Assembly: GCA_046566185.1 (NCBI GenBank)
Contig: JBKHXE010000177.1
Span: 1-64,000 of the forward strand
Direction of reading: 5' to 3'
DNA from: SCSIO-59966 sp046566185
GTDB lineage: Bacteria; Actinomycetota; Actinomycetes; Actinomycetales; SCSIO-59966
Length of the DNA: 64,000 bases
In this document: positions 16,820 through 25,535 of the stretch, one piece after another
Numbering within the stretch: the stretch's first letter is position 1
Layout: the number at the start of each line of letters is the position of its first letter
Notes under the pieces: model-generated
What the model saw: the letters and a program-made list of their open reading frames with translations, nothing else
Told to the model about the DNA's origin: nothing
Database searches by the model: none
Program-made: the position numbers and the translations under genes

Positions 16820-17315
16820 GGGCGCCGGCGCCCTGAGTCGCCAGGACGTCGAGGACTTCCTGTTCCGCGAGGCCGCTCTGCTGGACGACGGGCGGCTCGA
16901 CGACTGGCTCGCCCTGTTCACCGACGACGCCCGGTACCGGCTGCCGATCGCGCTCGACGACGACGAGCTGGAGCCCGCGCTGGTGGACGACGACCGCGAG
17001 CGGCTGGCCGAGCGGGTGTTCCGGCTGACCTCGACCACGGCGCACGCGCAGGTGCCGCCCTCGCAGACGGTGCACGACGTCCACAACGTCCGGCTGGAGC
17101 AGCTGCCGGGTGGCGAGCTGCTCGTCCGGTGCCACCTGACCGTCCACGAGGTGCGGGTCGGCGGCCCCGAGCAGGTGGGCCTGGGCCGGCACCGGATCCT
17201 CCCCGGGCGGGCCGAGTACGTGCTCCGCCCGGGACCGCCGGTGCGGATCCGCTCGAAGACGGTGCACCTGCTGCACCGCGAGCTCCCGCTGCCGAACATC
17301 GCGTTCATCGTCTAG
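16812..17315 (+). CDS. Ring-hydroxylating dioxygenase small (beta) subunit
   Basis: A 167-residue structural subunit of the SnoaL/NTF2-like fold. It has the family opening FLFREAALLDDGRLDDWLALF, then DDARYRLPI, and it ends in an LLHRELPLPNIAFIV strand. Beta subunits pack under the alpha trimer and carry no metal. The ATG lies inside the end of the alpha gene, so the two are translationally coupled. Confidence 0.9.
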   Translation: MAEGAGALSRQDVEDFLFREAALLDDGRLDDWLALFTDDARYRLPIALDDDELEPALVDDDRERLAERVFRLTSTTAHAQVPPSQTVHDVHNVRLEQLPGGELLVRCHLTVHEVRVGGPEQVGLGRHRILPGRAEYVLRPGPPVRIRSKTVHLLHRELPLPNIAFIV

Positions 17316-17324
17316 GCGACGCCG

Positions 17325-17567
17325 ATGAGGGACTCCCACCGGATCGCCAACGAGTTCGCGGCCGTCACGGTCGCGGTCGTCGCGAGCCCGCGAGGCACCG
17401 TGCTCGAGATCCGCTCCGAGGAGACGGGTCGCTCGATCCGCCTGGACGCGCTCGAGCTCGAGGCGCTGGCCGGCGCCGAGCACCGGGACCTGGACGGCTT
17501 CGTGCTACGCACCACGCAGGCGGCCGTCGATCTGCGCACCGAGCACCGGGGTCCCCCTCCCCGATGA
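17325..17567 (+). CDS. Small conserved-looking protein in the Rieske dioxygenase operon
   Basis: An 80-residue protein, nine bases after the beta-subunit stop. It reads as a compact beta-rich domain (FAAVTVAVVASPRGTVLEI, then RSIRLDALELEALA) with a loose Gly/Pro tail. Similar short proteins next to actinobacterial ring-hydroxylating dioxygenases are often labelled 'dihydrodiol dehydrogenase', but 80 residues cannot hold a dehydrogenase fold, so that label is doubtful. It may be an accessory or regulatory subunit; its function is unknown. Confidence 0.6.
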   Translation: MRDSHRIANEFAAVTVAVVASPRGTVLEIRSEETGRSIRLDALELEALAGAEHRDLDGFVLRTTQAAVDLRTEHRGPPPR

Positions 17568-17589
17568 GAGCGAACTCCGGAGGCACGCC

Positions 17590-18699
17590 ATGACCCTGGT
17601 CCTCGACAACCCGACCGTCGAGAAGGTCCTCACCGCCGCGGCGGTCAACGACGCGCTGGAGAACGCCGCGCGCGAGCTGGCCACCGGTGGAGCGGTGAAC
17701 GCGCCGCCCTACCGGGTATTCACGCCTCGGCAGGAGAAGGACTACGGGAGCCAGTTCCCGGCCGGCGGGACCCCCACGCACCACGCCTTCACGTCGCTGA
17801 CCGGGGCGATCGGCAACCTGGACGTGACCGCCGACCGGATCGACTCCGACATCATCACCTACGTCACGACGCCCGACGGGCTGCGCCAGCGGCGGGTGCC
17901 CGGGACGCCGGACCGCAAGTTCTGTGGGCTGATCTACCTCTACAGCTCGGTGACCGGCGAGCTGCTGGCGATCATCCACGACGGCTACCTGCAGAAGTTC
18001 CGCGTCGCGGGCACCGGCGCCGTCGGGGCCAAGCACCTCGCCCGCCGCGACGCCCGCATCCTCGGCCTGATCGGCACCGGTTGGCAGGCACAGGCCGCGG
18101 CGCACTGCTTCGCCGCCCTCGGCCGGCTGGAACGGATCCACGTCTTCAGCCCCACGCCGGGGAGGAAGGAGGCCTTCGCCGAGCGCATGTCGCGCGAGGC
18201 CGGGATCGAGATCGTCCCCGCGGCCTCCGCCCGCGAGGCGGTGCGCGGCGCCGACGTCGTCTACATGGCGACCAACTCCAAGGACCCTGTGGTGATGGCC
18301 GACTGGCTGGAGCCCGGGCAGTTCGTCAGCAACGTGTCGGACGTGGAACTCGAGCTGGCCGGCTGGGAGCGCTGCGACGTCCTGACGATGAACCGGCACG
18401 GCCGCCGCTGGATGCGCCACGCCATCGGTGGCGTGGACGTCATCCCCGAGCACGGCCGCGACCAGTACACCCGGCCGACCAGCATCGACTGGGACTCGCT
18501 GCCCCTGATCGGCGAGGTGATCGCCGGCACGCACCCCGGGCGGACGTCGGACGACCAGATCACCGGCATGGTGCTGCGCGGTGACGGAGTCCAGTTCGCC
18601 GCCGTCGGGAACCTCGTCTACGAGCTGTGCAAGGAGAGGGGGCTGGGCACCGAGCTCCCCCGGGAGCTCTTCCTTCAGGACGAGAAGTACATCCCTTGA
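17590..18699 (+). CDS. Ornithine cyclodeaminase/mu-crystallin family protein (OCD copy 2)
   Basis: A 369-residue NAD(P)-binding protein with the classical loop GLIGTGWQAQAAAHCFAAL, unlike the GSGGMAR loop of the other three copies. The conserved IIHDGYLQKFRVAGTGAVGAKHLAR precedes it. It ends FLQDEKYIP instead of WFLQDIRD, so it is the divergent member of the set. Start ATG 17590 follows CCGGAGG. It closes the Rieske/cupin operon. It could act as a dihydrodiol or imine dehydrogenase, as mu-crystallin relatives use varied substrates, but this is speculation. Confidence 0.82.
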   Translation: MTLVLDNPTVEKVLTAAAVNDALENAARELATGGAVNAPPYRVFTPRQEKDYGSQFPAGGTPTHHAFTSLTGAIGNLDVTADRIDSDIITYVTTPDGLRQRRVPGTPDRKFCGLIYLYSSVTGELLAIIHDGYLQKFRVAGTGAVGAKHLARRDARILGLIGTGWQAQAAAHCFAALGRLERIHVFSPTPGRKEAFAERMSREAGIEIVPAASAREAVRGADVVYMATNSKDPVVMADWLEPGQFVSNVSDVELELAGWERCDVLTMNRHGRRWMRHAIGGVDVIPEHGRDQYTRPTSIDWDSLPLIGEVIAGTHPGRTSDDQITGMVLRGDGVQFAAVGNLVYELCKERGLGTELPRELFLQDEKYIP

Positions 18700-18724
18700 C
18701 CTGACCAGGCGCTCAAAAGGTCTT

Positions 18725-18751
18725 TTGGTCAGACCATAAAACGTGTAGCGT
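18725..18751 (+). promoter_or_regulatory. Promoter with GntR/FCD-type operator upstream of the hydantoinase operon
   Basis: A perfect operator TGGTCAGACCA lies at 18726-18736 within an AT-rich stretch (TTTTGGTC...ACCATAAAA). TTGGTC (18725-18730) can act as -35 with TAGCGT (18746-18751) as -10, spaced 15 bases. Exactly the same TTGGTC-N15-TAGCGT pair occurs on the minus strand at 63355-63381. Confidence 0.65.
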
Positions 18752-18830
18752 GGCCCGCGATCCCCGCACCGCACGCCGTTCGGCCTCGTGCCTCGGATCG
18801 TGCGAGACCCCGAAACCGGAGGACCCACTC

Positions 18831-19676
18831 ATGACCAGCGCGACCCCCACCGCCGGAGTCGTCGGGCTGGGGGCGATGGGCCGGCCGGCCGCCGAGTACC
18901 TCGCCGCGTCGCCCTTCGACACGGTCGTGTACGACGTGGACGAGGGTGCGCTGGCAGCCGTCGGTGCCAAGGGGGCGACGCCCGCGTCGTCCCTGCGTGA
19001 GCTGGCGGAGCGGTGCACGGCCGTGTTCGTCTTCGTCCCGTCCGACGACGACGTGCGGGCGGTCTGCCTCGGCGACGACGGGCTCGTGGCCGGCGCCCGC
19101 CCGGGGTCGGTGATAGCGATCTGCTCCAGCGCCCTGCCCGAGACCTGCCAGGCCATCGCCGCGGCGGGCCGCGAGCGGGGCGTCGACGTCCTGGACGCCG
19201 CGCTCACCGGCGGGGTGCGCGGAGCCGAGGCCGGCGAGATCAACCTGCTGGTCGGCGGCGACGAGCAGGTGCTCGACCGGATCCGCCCGCTGCTCGACCC
19301 GTGGTGCGCCTCGGTGCACCACCTCGGAGGCCTCGGTACCGGGCAGGTGGGCAAGACCGTCAACAACCTGGTGCACTGGGCGCAGATCTCGGCGATCAAC
19401 GAGGCGCTGCGCTTCGGCCAGCGGCTGGGGGTGGCACCCACCAGGCTGCGCGAGGCGCTCAAGGACGGTCCCACCGACAGCCGCACCCTGCGCGAGCTCG
19501 AGCACATGCGCTTCACGTGGCACAAGAAGGACATGGCCAACGCGTTCGCGATGGCGCAGTCCGTCGACCCGCCCATCGACCTGCCGGTCGCCGCCACCGC
19601 GCGCGAGGCGATGCTGTCGATCACCGTCGACAACGTCGCGGCGCTCCTGCGTGACGAGGAGCCGGAGACCCGCTGA
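18831..19676 (+). CDS. NAD(P)-dependent dehydrogenase, 3-hydroxyisobutyrate dehydrogenase family
   Basis: A 281-residue beta-hydroxyacid dehydrogenase. The N-terminal Rossmann motif is GVVGLGAMGRPAAEYL, the substrate-binding DAALTGGVRGAEAGEINLLVGG matches the family's D-A-P-V-S-G-G region, and the catalytic Lys is expected in GTGQVGKTVNNL. The ATG at 18831 follows GGAGG. It overlaps hydantoinase A by one base (TGATG), so it belongs to the same operon. It would oxidise a short hydroxy-carboxylate; the exact substrate is unknown. Confidence 0.87.
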   Translation: MTSATPTAGVVGLGAMGRPAAEYLAASPFDTVVYDVDEGALAAVGAKGATPASSLRELAERCTAVFVFVPSDDDVRAVCLGDDGLVAGARPGSVIAICSSALPETCQAIAAAGRERGVDVLDAALTGGVRGAEAGEINLLVGGDEQVLDRIRPLLDPWCASVHHLGGLGTGQVGKTVNNLVHWAQISAINEALRFGQRLGVAPTRLREALKDGPTDSRTLRELEHMRFTWHKKDMANAFAMAQSVDPPIDLPVAATAREAMLSITVDNVAALLRDEEPETR

Positions 19677-21754
19677 TGCCCCGGTACCGCGTGGCCGTGG
19701 ACACCGGCGGCACCTTCACCGACTTCGTCTTCCTGCGGGAGGACACCGGAGAGCTGTCGATCGCCAAGCGGCTCTCCACGCCCCACGACCCCTCGGTGGC
19801 GATCATGGAGGGTGTCGAGGCGCTGCTCTCCGCCGACGGCACCGACGGCGTCACGTACTTCTGCCACGGCACCACGGTGGGCACCAACGCCCTGCTGGAG
19901 GAGAAGGGCGTGCGCACCGGCCTCCTCGTCACCGAGGGCTTCCGCGGCATCTACGAGGTGATGGAGCAGTCCCGGCCGCACGGGCCCGCGCTGTTCGACC
20001 TGACCTACGCCAAGCCGGCGCTGCTCGCGCCGCAGCGCCGCACCGGCGAGGTGCGCGAGCGGGTCGACTTCCGCGGCGAGGTGCTCGTGCCGCTCGACGA
20101 GGAGGCGCTGCGGGCGACCCTGCGCGGCCTCGCCGGCGAGCGGATCGAGTCGATCGCGGTGTGCCTGCTGTTCAGCTACCTGCACCCGGCGCACGAGCAG
20201 CGGGTGCGTGAGATCGTGCAGGAGGAGCTGCCCGGCACGGTCGTCTCCCTGTCGTCGGAGGTGCTGCCGCAGATCCGCGAGTACGCGCGGCTGTCCACGA
20301 CGGTGGTGAACGCGTACCTCCAGCCGATCCTCGAGCGGTACCTGCACAACCTGCGCCAGCGGCTGGTCGACACGGGGGTCACGACGGCGCAGGCCTACGT
20401 CATGCAGTCCAACGGCGGGACCGCGACCTTCGGCAAGGCGGCCGAGAAGGCGGCGGCCACGTTGCTCTCCGGCCCGGCGGGTGGGGTGACCGCCGGCGCC
20501 CGGCTCTCCCGCTTGTGCGGGGTGAGTACCGTCATCACCTTCGACATGGGCGGCACGTCCTGCGACGTGGCGCTCATCGAGGGAGGCGCGCCGCGGCTGA
20601 CCGGCGGCGGCCTGATCGGCGGCCGCCAGGTGGCGCTGCCCAGCCTGGACATCGACACGGTCAGCGCCGGCGGGGGCACGCTGGCCGGAGTCGACGCCCG
20701 GGGCGTGCTCACCGTCGGCCCCGACAGCGCCGGCTCGGTGCCCGGCCCGGCCGGCTACGGCCGCGGGGGCACCCGGCCCACTGTCACCGACGCCAACCTC
20801 GTGCTCGGGTACTTGTCGGCGCGGTCGCGCCTGGGCGGCTCGCTGGCGCTCGACACCGACGCGGCGACGCGTGCGGTCCGCGAGCACGTCGCCGAACCGC
20901 TCGGCCTGGACGTCGTGGATGCGGCCAAGGGCATCGTCGACGTCGTCAACGCCCAGATGGAGGAGGCCATCAAGGGCATCTCCACCATGCGCGGCTACGA
21001 CCTGCGCGACTTCACCCTCGTCGGGTTCGGCGGGGCGGGTCCGGTGCACACCGCCGCGATCATGGAGGACCTGCACATGGCCGGGGCGCTGATCCCCGCC
21101 CACCCGGGCGTGCTCTCCGCGCTCGGCCTGATGATGGCCGACGTCCAGCACGACTACGTGCGCTCCCGGCTGGACCCGCTCGACGTCCTCACCGCCGCCG
21201 ACCTGCTGGCGGTCGTCGACGACCTGGCCGCCCAGGCGCGCGAGGACCTCACGGACGAGGGCTTCACCGACGACCGCATCGAGCTCGACTACACCCTGGA
21301 CATGCGCTACCGCGGCCAGGGCTACGAGGTGCCGGTCACGGTGTCGCGCACTGCGCTGGAGACCGGCGACGTCTCGACGATGCGCAAGGCCTTCGACGCC
21401 GAGCACCTCGACCGCTTCGACCACGCCGCTCCCGAGGAGTCGGTCGAGGTCGTCTCCTACCGGGTCACCGGCCGGGGCCTGGTGCCGGAGGTCACGCTGC
21501 TCGAGCACGAGCCGGTCGGCCGGCCCCTGGCGCAGGCGCGGGTGGACACCCGGCCCGTGCGGTTCGGCGACGCGGTGGTCGACACCCCGGTCTACGCCCG
21601 CGAGCTGCTCGACGTCGGGGTCGCCTTCACCGGCCCCGCGATCGTCGACCAGGAGGACACCACGGTCGTCGTCCTGCCCGGGCAGCCGGTCGAGGTCGAC
21701 CGGTGGCGCAACCTGCGCATCTCACCCGTCCCGGCGAGCCGGAGGGACCGGTGA
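19676..21754 (+). CDS. hyuA: Hydantoinase A-type ATP-dependent subunit (HyuA family)
   Basis: A 692-residue subunit of the N-methylhydantoinase/5-oxoprolinase/acetophenone carboxylase family. The N-terminal phosphate-binding segment is VDTGGTFTDFVF, and the second ATPase motif is TFDMGGTSCDVALI. These enzymes hydrolyse ATP to drive ring opening of cyclic amides, or carboxylation of ketones. With HyuB immediately downstream (GTGA overlap) this is a complete AB pair. Neither motif decides between amide hydrolysis and carboxylation. Confidence 0.9.
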   Translation: MPRYRVAVDTGGTFTDFVFLREDTGELSIAKRLSTPHDPSVAIMEGVEALLSADGTDGVTYFCHGTTVGTNALLEEKGVRTGLLVTEGFRGIYEVMEQSRPHGPALFDLTYAKPALLAPQRRTGEVRERVDFRGEVLVPLDEEALRATLRGLAGERIESIAVCLLFSYLHPAHEQRVREIVQEELPGTVVSLSSEVLPQIREYARLSTTVVNAYLQPILERYLHNLRQRLVDTGVTTAQAYVMQSNGGTATFGKAAEKAAATLLSGPAGGVTAGARLSRLCGVSTVITFDMGGTSCDVALIEGGAPRLTGGGLIGGRQVALPSLDIDTVSAGGGTLAGVDARGVLTVGPDSAGSVPGPAGYGRGGTRPTVTDANLVLGYLSARSRLGGSLALDTDAATRAVREHVAEPLGLDVVDAAKGIVDVVNAQMEEAIKGISTMRGYDLRDFTLVGFGGAGPVHTAAIMEDLHMAGALIPAHPGVLSALGLMMADVQHDYVRSRLDPLDVLTAADLLAVVDDLAAQAREDLTDEGFTDDRIELDYTLDMRYRGQGYEVPVTVSRTALETGDVSTMRKAFDAEHLDRFDHAAPEESVEVVSYRVTGRGLVPEVTLLEHEPVGRPLAQARVDTRPVRFGDAVVDTPVYARELLDVGVAFTGPAIVDQEDTTVVVLPGQPVEVDRWRNLRISPVPASRRDR

Positions 21755-23514
21755 ACCGCCCCATGACCGTCGACCCCGTCACCTTCCAGGTGCTGCGCGC
21801 CCGGCTGTCCGGCGTCGTCCAGGAGATGCAGTTCTCCCTGTTCCGCACCGGCTTCTCGACGATCATCCGGGAGTCGCAGGACGCCTCCTGCGCGCTGCTG
21901 GACGCGCGGGGCCGGGTGGTCGCGCAGCACGTCGTCCTCCCGCTGCACATCGGCGCCTTCCCGGCCTGCACCGCCGCCGTCCTGCGCGACTTCGGTGACG
22001 ACCTGCGCGAGGGCGACGCCTACCTGATCAACCACACCTACGAGGGCGGCAGCCCGCACGCACCGGACTTCTTCCTCATCTGCCCGGTCTTCGTCGACGG
22101 TGAGCTGCTGGGGTTCGCCGCGTCCATGGCGCACAAGAGCGACATCGGCGGTCCCGTGCCGGGCAGCTGCTCGGCGTCGGCGACCGAGACCTACAACGAG
22201 GGCCTCCACCTGCCTGCCGTCCGCTACCAGCGCGGCGGGGTGACCAACCGCGACATCGAGGCGATCATCGCGGCGAACAGCCGCTCTCCGGAGGTCGTGC
22301 TGGGCGACACCCGCGGCCAGCTCGGCTCGGTGCGGCTGGGCGAGCGGCGGCTGCAGGAGATCGTGGCCAGGCACGGCCGGGCGGAGATCACGGCCTACTT
22401 CGAGGACGTGCTGGCGGTCTCCGAGCAGCGGGTGCGCGACGCGCTGCGGCAGTGGCCGGACACCGAGGCCGAGGCGGAGCGGCTCGTCGACGACGACGGC
22501 ATCGACCTCGAGCACTCGTTCCGGGTGCACGTCGCCGTGCGCAAGGCCGGCGACCGCATCTCCTTCGACTTCACCGGCAGCGACGACCAGACGCGCGGCC
22601 CGGCCAACATCCGGCCGCCGCTGCTGCGGGCGGCCTGCGCGTACGTGGTGATCTGCCTGCTGGGCCCGGACACCTACGTCAACTCCGGGCTGCTGGACGC
22701 GCTCGACATCACCACCCGGCCGGGCAGCGTCGTCGACCCGCACTTCCCTGCGGCGGTGAACACCTACAACCCGACCGTGCACGCGGTCGTCGACGCAGTG
22801 TTCGACGCGCTGAGCGCGGTCGTGCCCGGCCGCGGCCGCGCGGACGGCTGCGCGAGCCGGTCGTTCGTCATGAGCGGCGGCCGCGAGCCCGGCACCAAGA
22901 AGTACGTGCAGTACGAGATCTTCGGCGGGGGCACGGGGGCGCTGAAGGACCGCGACGGCGTCTCCGGCTCGACCGTCAACCACACCAACGGCAAGATCGC
23001 GCCCATCGAGATCGTCGAGAGCGAGTACACCGCCCGGGTGAGGCGGCTGGAGGTCATCCCCGACTCCGGCGGCGCCGGCCGGTTCCGCGGGGGCCTGGGC
23101 ATCCTGCGGGAGTACGAGATCGTCGAGCCGGCCCGGTTCTCCCTGCGCTCCACGCGACACAAGGTGGCGCCGCTCGGGGTGGACGGCGGCCACGCCGGCC
23201 GGATCGGCAGACTCACGGTCAACCCGGGAACGCCGCGCGAGCGGGTGCTCCCGTCGCGGTACTCCGACCTGCCGCTGGATCCGGGGGACACGTTCCGCCT
23301 GGAGACCCCGGGCGGTGGCGGCTACGGGGACCCGTGGGAGCGGGACCCCGAGGCGGTCGTCGCCGACGTGGCCGGCGGCTACGTCTCCGAGGCCGCGGCC
23401 CGGGAGGACTACGGCGTCGTGGTCACCCGCGACCGTGCCGGCGCCGTCGTGCTGGACCGGCCCGGCACCGAGGGGCTCCGCAGCGGCCGGGAGCAGGAGG
23501 TGGGCGCCGAATGA
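21751..23514 (+). CDS. hyuB: Hydantoinase B-type subunit (HyuB family)
   Basis: A 587-residue partner of HyuA. Recognised blocks are the N-terminal DPVTFQVLRARLSGVVQEMQ, the STIIRESQDASCALLDARG segment, and the C-terminal LETPGGGGYGDPWERDP typical of HyuB proteins. Start GTG 21751 overlaps the hyuA stop by 4 bases; a nearby in-frame ATG five codons later is an alternative. Its own stop overlaps the next SDR gene (ATGA). Confidence 0.9.
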   Translation: MNRPMTVDPVTFQVLRARLSGVVQEMQFSLFRTGFSTIIRESQDASCALLDARGRVVAQHVVLPLHIGAFPACTAAVLRDFGDDLREGDAYLINHTYEGGSPHAPDFFLICPVFVDGELLGFAASMAHKSDIGGPVPGSCSASATETYNEGLHLPAVRYQRGGVTNRDIEAIIAANSRSPEVVLGDTRGQLGSVRLGERRLQEIVARHGRAEITAYFEDVLAVSEQRVRDALRQWPDTEAEAERLVDDDGIDLEHSFRVHVAVRKAGDRISFDFTGSDDQTRGPANIRPPLLRAACAYVVICLLGPDTYVNSGLLDALDITTRPGSVVDPHFPAAVNTYNPTVHAVVDAVFDALSAVVPGRGRADGCASRSFVMSGGREPGTKKYVQYEIFGGGTGALKDRDGVSGSTVNHTNGKIAPIEIVESEYTARVRRLEVIPDSGGAGRFRGGLGILREYEIVEPARFSLRSTRHKVAPLGVDGGHAGRIGRLTVNPGTPRERVLPSRYSDLPLDPGDTFRLETPGGGGYGDPWERDPEAVVADVAGGYVSEAAAREDYGVVVTRDRAGAVVLDRPGTEGLRSGREQEVGAE

Positions 23515-24278
23515 GCACGCCGGCCGGCACGCTCGCCGGGAGGGTCGCGGTCGTCACCGGCGGAGGCCGGAACGTCGGCGAGGCCATCGCCCACCGGTTC
23601 GCCCGCGAGGGCGCCAGGGTCGCGGTGGTCGACCTGGACGCCGACCGCGCCCGGCGCACCGTCGATCTGATCACGGCGGAGCTGCCGGACGCCGCGGCGG
23701 CGTTCGTCTGCGACGTGTCCGACTCGGCCTCCGTGCAGGAGATGGCCGACGCGGTCGCCGACACGTTCGGGGGCGTCGACATCCTGGTCAACAACGTGGC
23801 GATCACCGACCGCGGCGCCACCGTGCTCGACCTCGACGAGGACGAGTGGGACAGGGTGCTCAGGGTGACGCTGACCAGCGTGTTCCTGTGCACGAAGTAC
23901 GTCGGACGCAAGATCGTCGAGACCGGGCGCGGCGGCTCGGTCATCAACATCGGCTCCACGTCCGGGTACCGGGCTCGGCCGAACGCGACGGCCTACCCGG
24001 CGGCGAAGGCCGCCGTCATCAACCTGACCCGGTCGTTCGCCGCCCAGCTGGCGCCGTACGGCATCCGGGCGAACTCGGTGACGCCGAACAAGGTCGGCTC
24101 ACCCGTCGGCCAGGACGTCGAGCCGGAGGACCGCAGGCGCAGGAACCTCGTCGGCCGCGGCGCGCAGCCGCTGGACATCGCGAACGCGGTGCTGTTCCTG
24201 GCCTCGGACCAGTCGGGCTTCATCGACGCCACCGACCTGCTGGTCGACGGCGGCGTCCTGCACGGGCCGATGGACTGA
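23511..24278 (+). CDS. Short-chain dehydrogenase/reductase
   Basis: A 255-residue classical SDR. The cofactor loop is TGGGRNVGEAIA, the structural motif is NNVAI (NNAG variant), and the active site is Ser in NIGSTSGYRARPNATAY with YPAAK. The C-terminus DLLVDGGVLHG is typical. Start ATG overlaps hyuB. It probably oxidises or reduces an alcohol in the hydantoinase/nitrile hydratase pathway; the substrate is not known. Confidence 0.9.
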   Translation: MSTPAGTLAGRVAVVTGGGRNVGEAIAHRFAREGARVAVVDLDADRARRTVDLITAELPDAAAAFVCDVSDSASVQEMADAVADTFGGVDILVNNVAITDRGATVLDLDEDEWDRVLRVTLTSVFLCTKYVGRKIVETGRGGSVINIGSTSGYRARPNATAYPAAKAAVINLTRSFAAQLAPYGIRANSVTPNKVGSPVGQDVEPEDRRRRNLVGRGAQPLDIANAVLFLASDQSGFIDATDLLVDGGVLHGPMD

Positions 24279-24280
24279 CC

Positions 24281-24652
24281 GTGCCCCGGTTCTCCAACGT
24301 CGGCGGTGTGCAGGGCTTCGGGCCGGTCGACCCGACCGACACCCACCGGCCCTTCGACTGGGTCTGGCAGGCGCGCGTGTGGGCGCTGAACACCGTGGTG
24401 CCGCCCCGGTTCGGGCACAGCGGCGACGAGAAGCGCGACCTCGGGGAGCTGCTGCCGGCGTCGGTGCAGATGGAGCAGGGCTACTACGAACGCTGGCTCA
24501 CCCGCCTGGAGATCCTCCTGGTCGAGGACGGGGTGCTGGCGCCGGGTGAGCTGGACGCGGCGGTCGCCGCGGCCGAGCCGGAGTCGACCGGGGAGCATCG
24601 GACGTGGGACGAGGAGAGCGGCGCCCTGCCGTGGGCGACGAGGTACGAGTGA
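24281..24652 (+). CDS. Nitrile hydratase beta subunit, N-terminal half (split gene)
   Basis: A 123-residue protein matching only the N-terminal half of nitrile hydratase beta subunits: GGVQGFGPV near the start, then WVWQARVWALNTVV and SYYE-like QGYYERWLTRLEILLVEDGV. In thiocyanate hydrolase and toyocamycin nitrile hydratase the beta chain is likewise encoded by two genes, so this is probably functional. Start is GTG 24281, three bases after the SDR stop. Its 3' end overlaps the next gene in another frame. Confidence 0.83.
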   Translation: MPRFSNVGGVQGFGPVDPTDTHRPFDWVWQARVWALNTVVPPRFGHSGDEKRDLGELLPASVQMEQGYYERWLTRLEILLVEDGVLAPGELDAAVAAAEPESTGEHRTWDEESGALPWATRYE

Positions 24653-24894
24653 GCGCGGCGGACCCGGACGAGTTCCGGCGGGTGCCCGGCTACCTGCGCG
24701 GGCAGGTCGGCGTGGTGGTGGCCCACCGCGGTGACCGGCCGCTGCCGGCCGGCCACGGCGCCCGTGAGGTGCCCCGCGAGCCGGAGCCCGTCCTGACCGT
24801 GCGGTTCGACGCGGCGCAGGTGTTCGGCCCGACGGGCGACGGCGCACGCCTGCACGCCGACCTCTGGGCGTCGGACCTCGAGGCGGTCCGGTGA
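24604..24894 (+). CDS. Nitrile hydratase beta subunit, C-terminal half (split gene)
   Basis: A protein of up to 96 residues carrying the C-terminal nitrile hydratase beta barrel: VGDEVRV, RRVPGYLRGQVGVVV and a later VLTVRFDAAQVFG. The conserved VGDEVRV begins at 24631, upstream of the previous gene's stop at 24652. The start must therefore be GTG 24604 or GTG 24631, and the two halves overlap out of frame by 22-49 bases. A later GTG at 24649 would lose the motif. The alpha subunit follows with a 4-base overlap. Confidence 0.8.
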   Translation: MGRGERRPAVGDEVRVSAADPDEFRRVPGYLRGQVGVVVAHRGDRPLPAGHGAREVPREPEPVLTVRFDAAQVFGPTGDGARLHADLWASDLEAVR

Positions 24895-25496
24895 GCGCCG
24901 ACGAGACCAACGAGCGGATCAACCGGCGGGTCGCCGTCCTCGAGCGGCTGCTGGAGCGCAAGGGCGTGCTGCGAGCCGGCGAGCTCGACACCGTGATCGA
25001 GGACTTCATCGCCCGGGCGATGCCGCTGAACGGCGCGCGGCTCGTGGCCAGGGCGTGGGTGGACGCCGGCTTCCGGGCGGCGCTGCTGGCCGACGGCGGT
25101 GCCGCCGCCGCGTCGCAGGGCATGCCGGTCGGCCCGGCCGGCCACGGCGACGTGGACCTGCGGGTGGTCGAGAACACCGACGCGACGCACAACGTCGTCG
25201 TCTGCACCCTGTGCTCCTGCTACCCGGTGCGGCTGCTGGGCACCCCGCCGTCCTGGTACAAGACCGCGGCCTACCGCTCGCGCGTGGTCCGCGATCCGCG
25301 CGGCGTGCTGGCCGAGTTCGGGCTGCACCTGCCGGCCGAGCGCGGCGTCACGGTGTGGGACAGCACCGCCCACGTGCGCTACATGGTGCTGCCCCGCCGC
25401 CCGCCCGGCACCGAGGGCCTGACCGAGGAGCAGCTGGCCCGGCTGGTGCGCCGCGACGCGCTGATCGGCGTCGCCGAGGTGCCGTCTCCCGCCTGA
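24891..25496 (+). CDS. Nitrile hydratase alpha subunit, cobalt type
   Basis: A 201-residue metal-binding subunit. The ligand loop VCTLCSC (Cys105, Cys108, Cys110) has Thr in the second position, which marks cobalt rather than iron enzymes; two of the cysteines are normally oxidised in the mature enzyme. LVARAWVDAGFRAALLADG and PPSWYKTAAYRSRVVRDPR are conserved. It would hydrate a nitrile (or thiocyanate) to an amide. No cobalt-loading activator gene of the P14K/NhlE type was found nearby. Confidence 0.92.
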   Translation: MSADETNERINRRVAVLERLLERKGVLRAGELDTVIEDFIARAMPLNGARLVARAWVDAGFRAALLADGGAAAASQGMPVGPAGHGDVDLRVVENTDATHNVVVCTLCSCYPVRLLGTPPSWYKTAAYRSRVVRDPRGVLAEFGLHLPAERGVTVWDSTAHVRYMVLPRRPPGTEGLTEEQLARLVRRDALIGVAEVPSPA

Positions 25497-25535
25497 CCCG
25501 CCCCCCGCCGCCGACCACGCCAACTGGAGGCCTCT

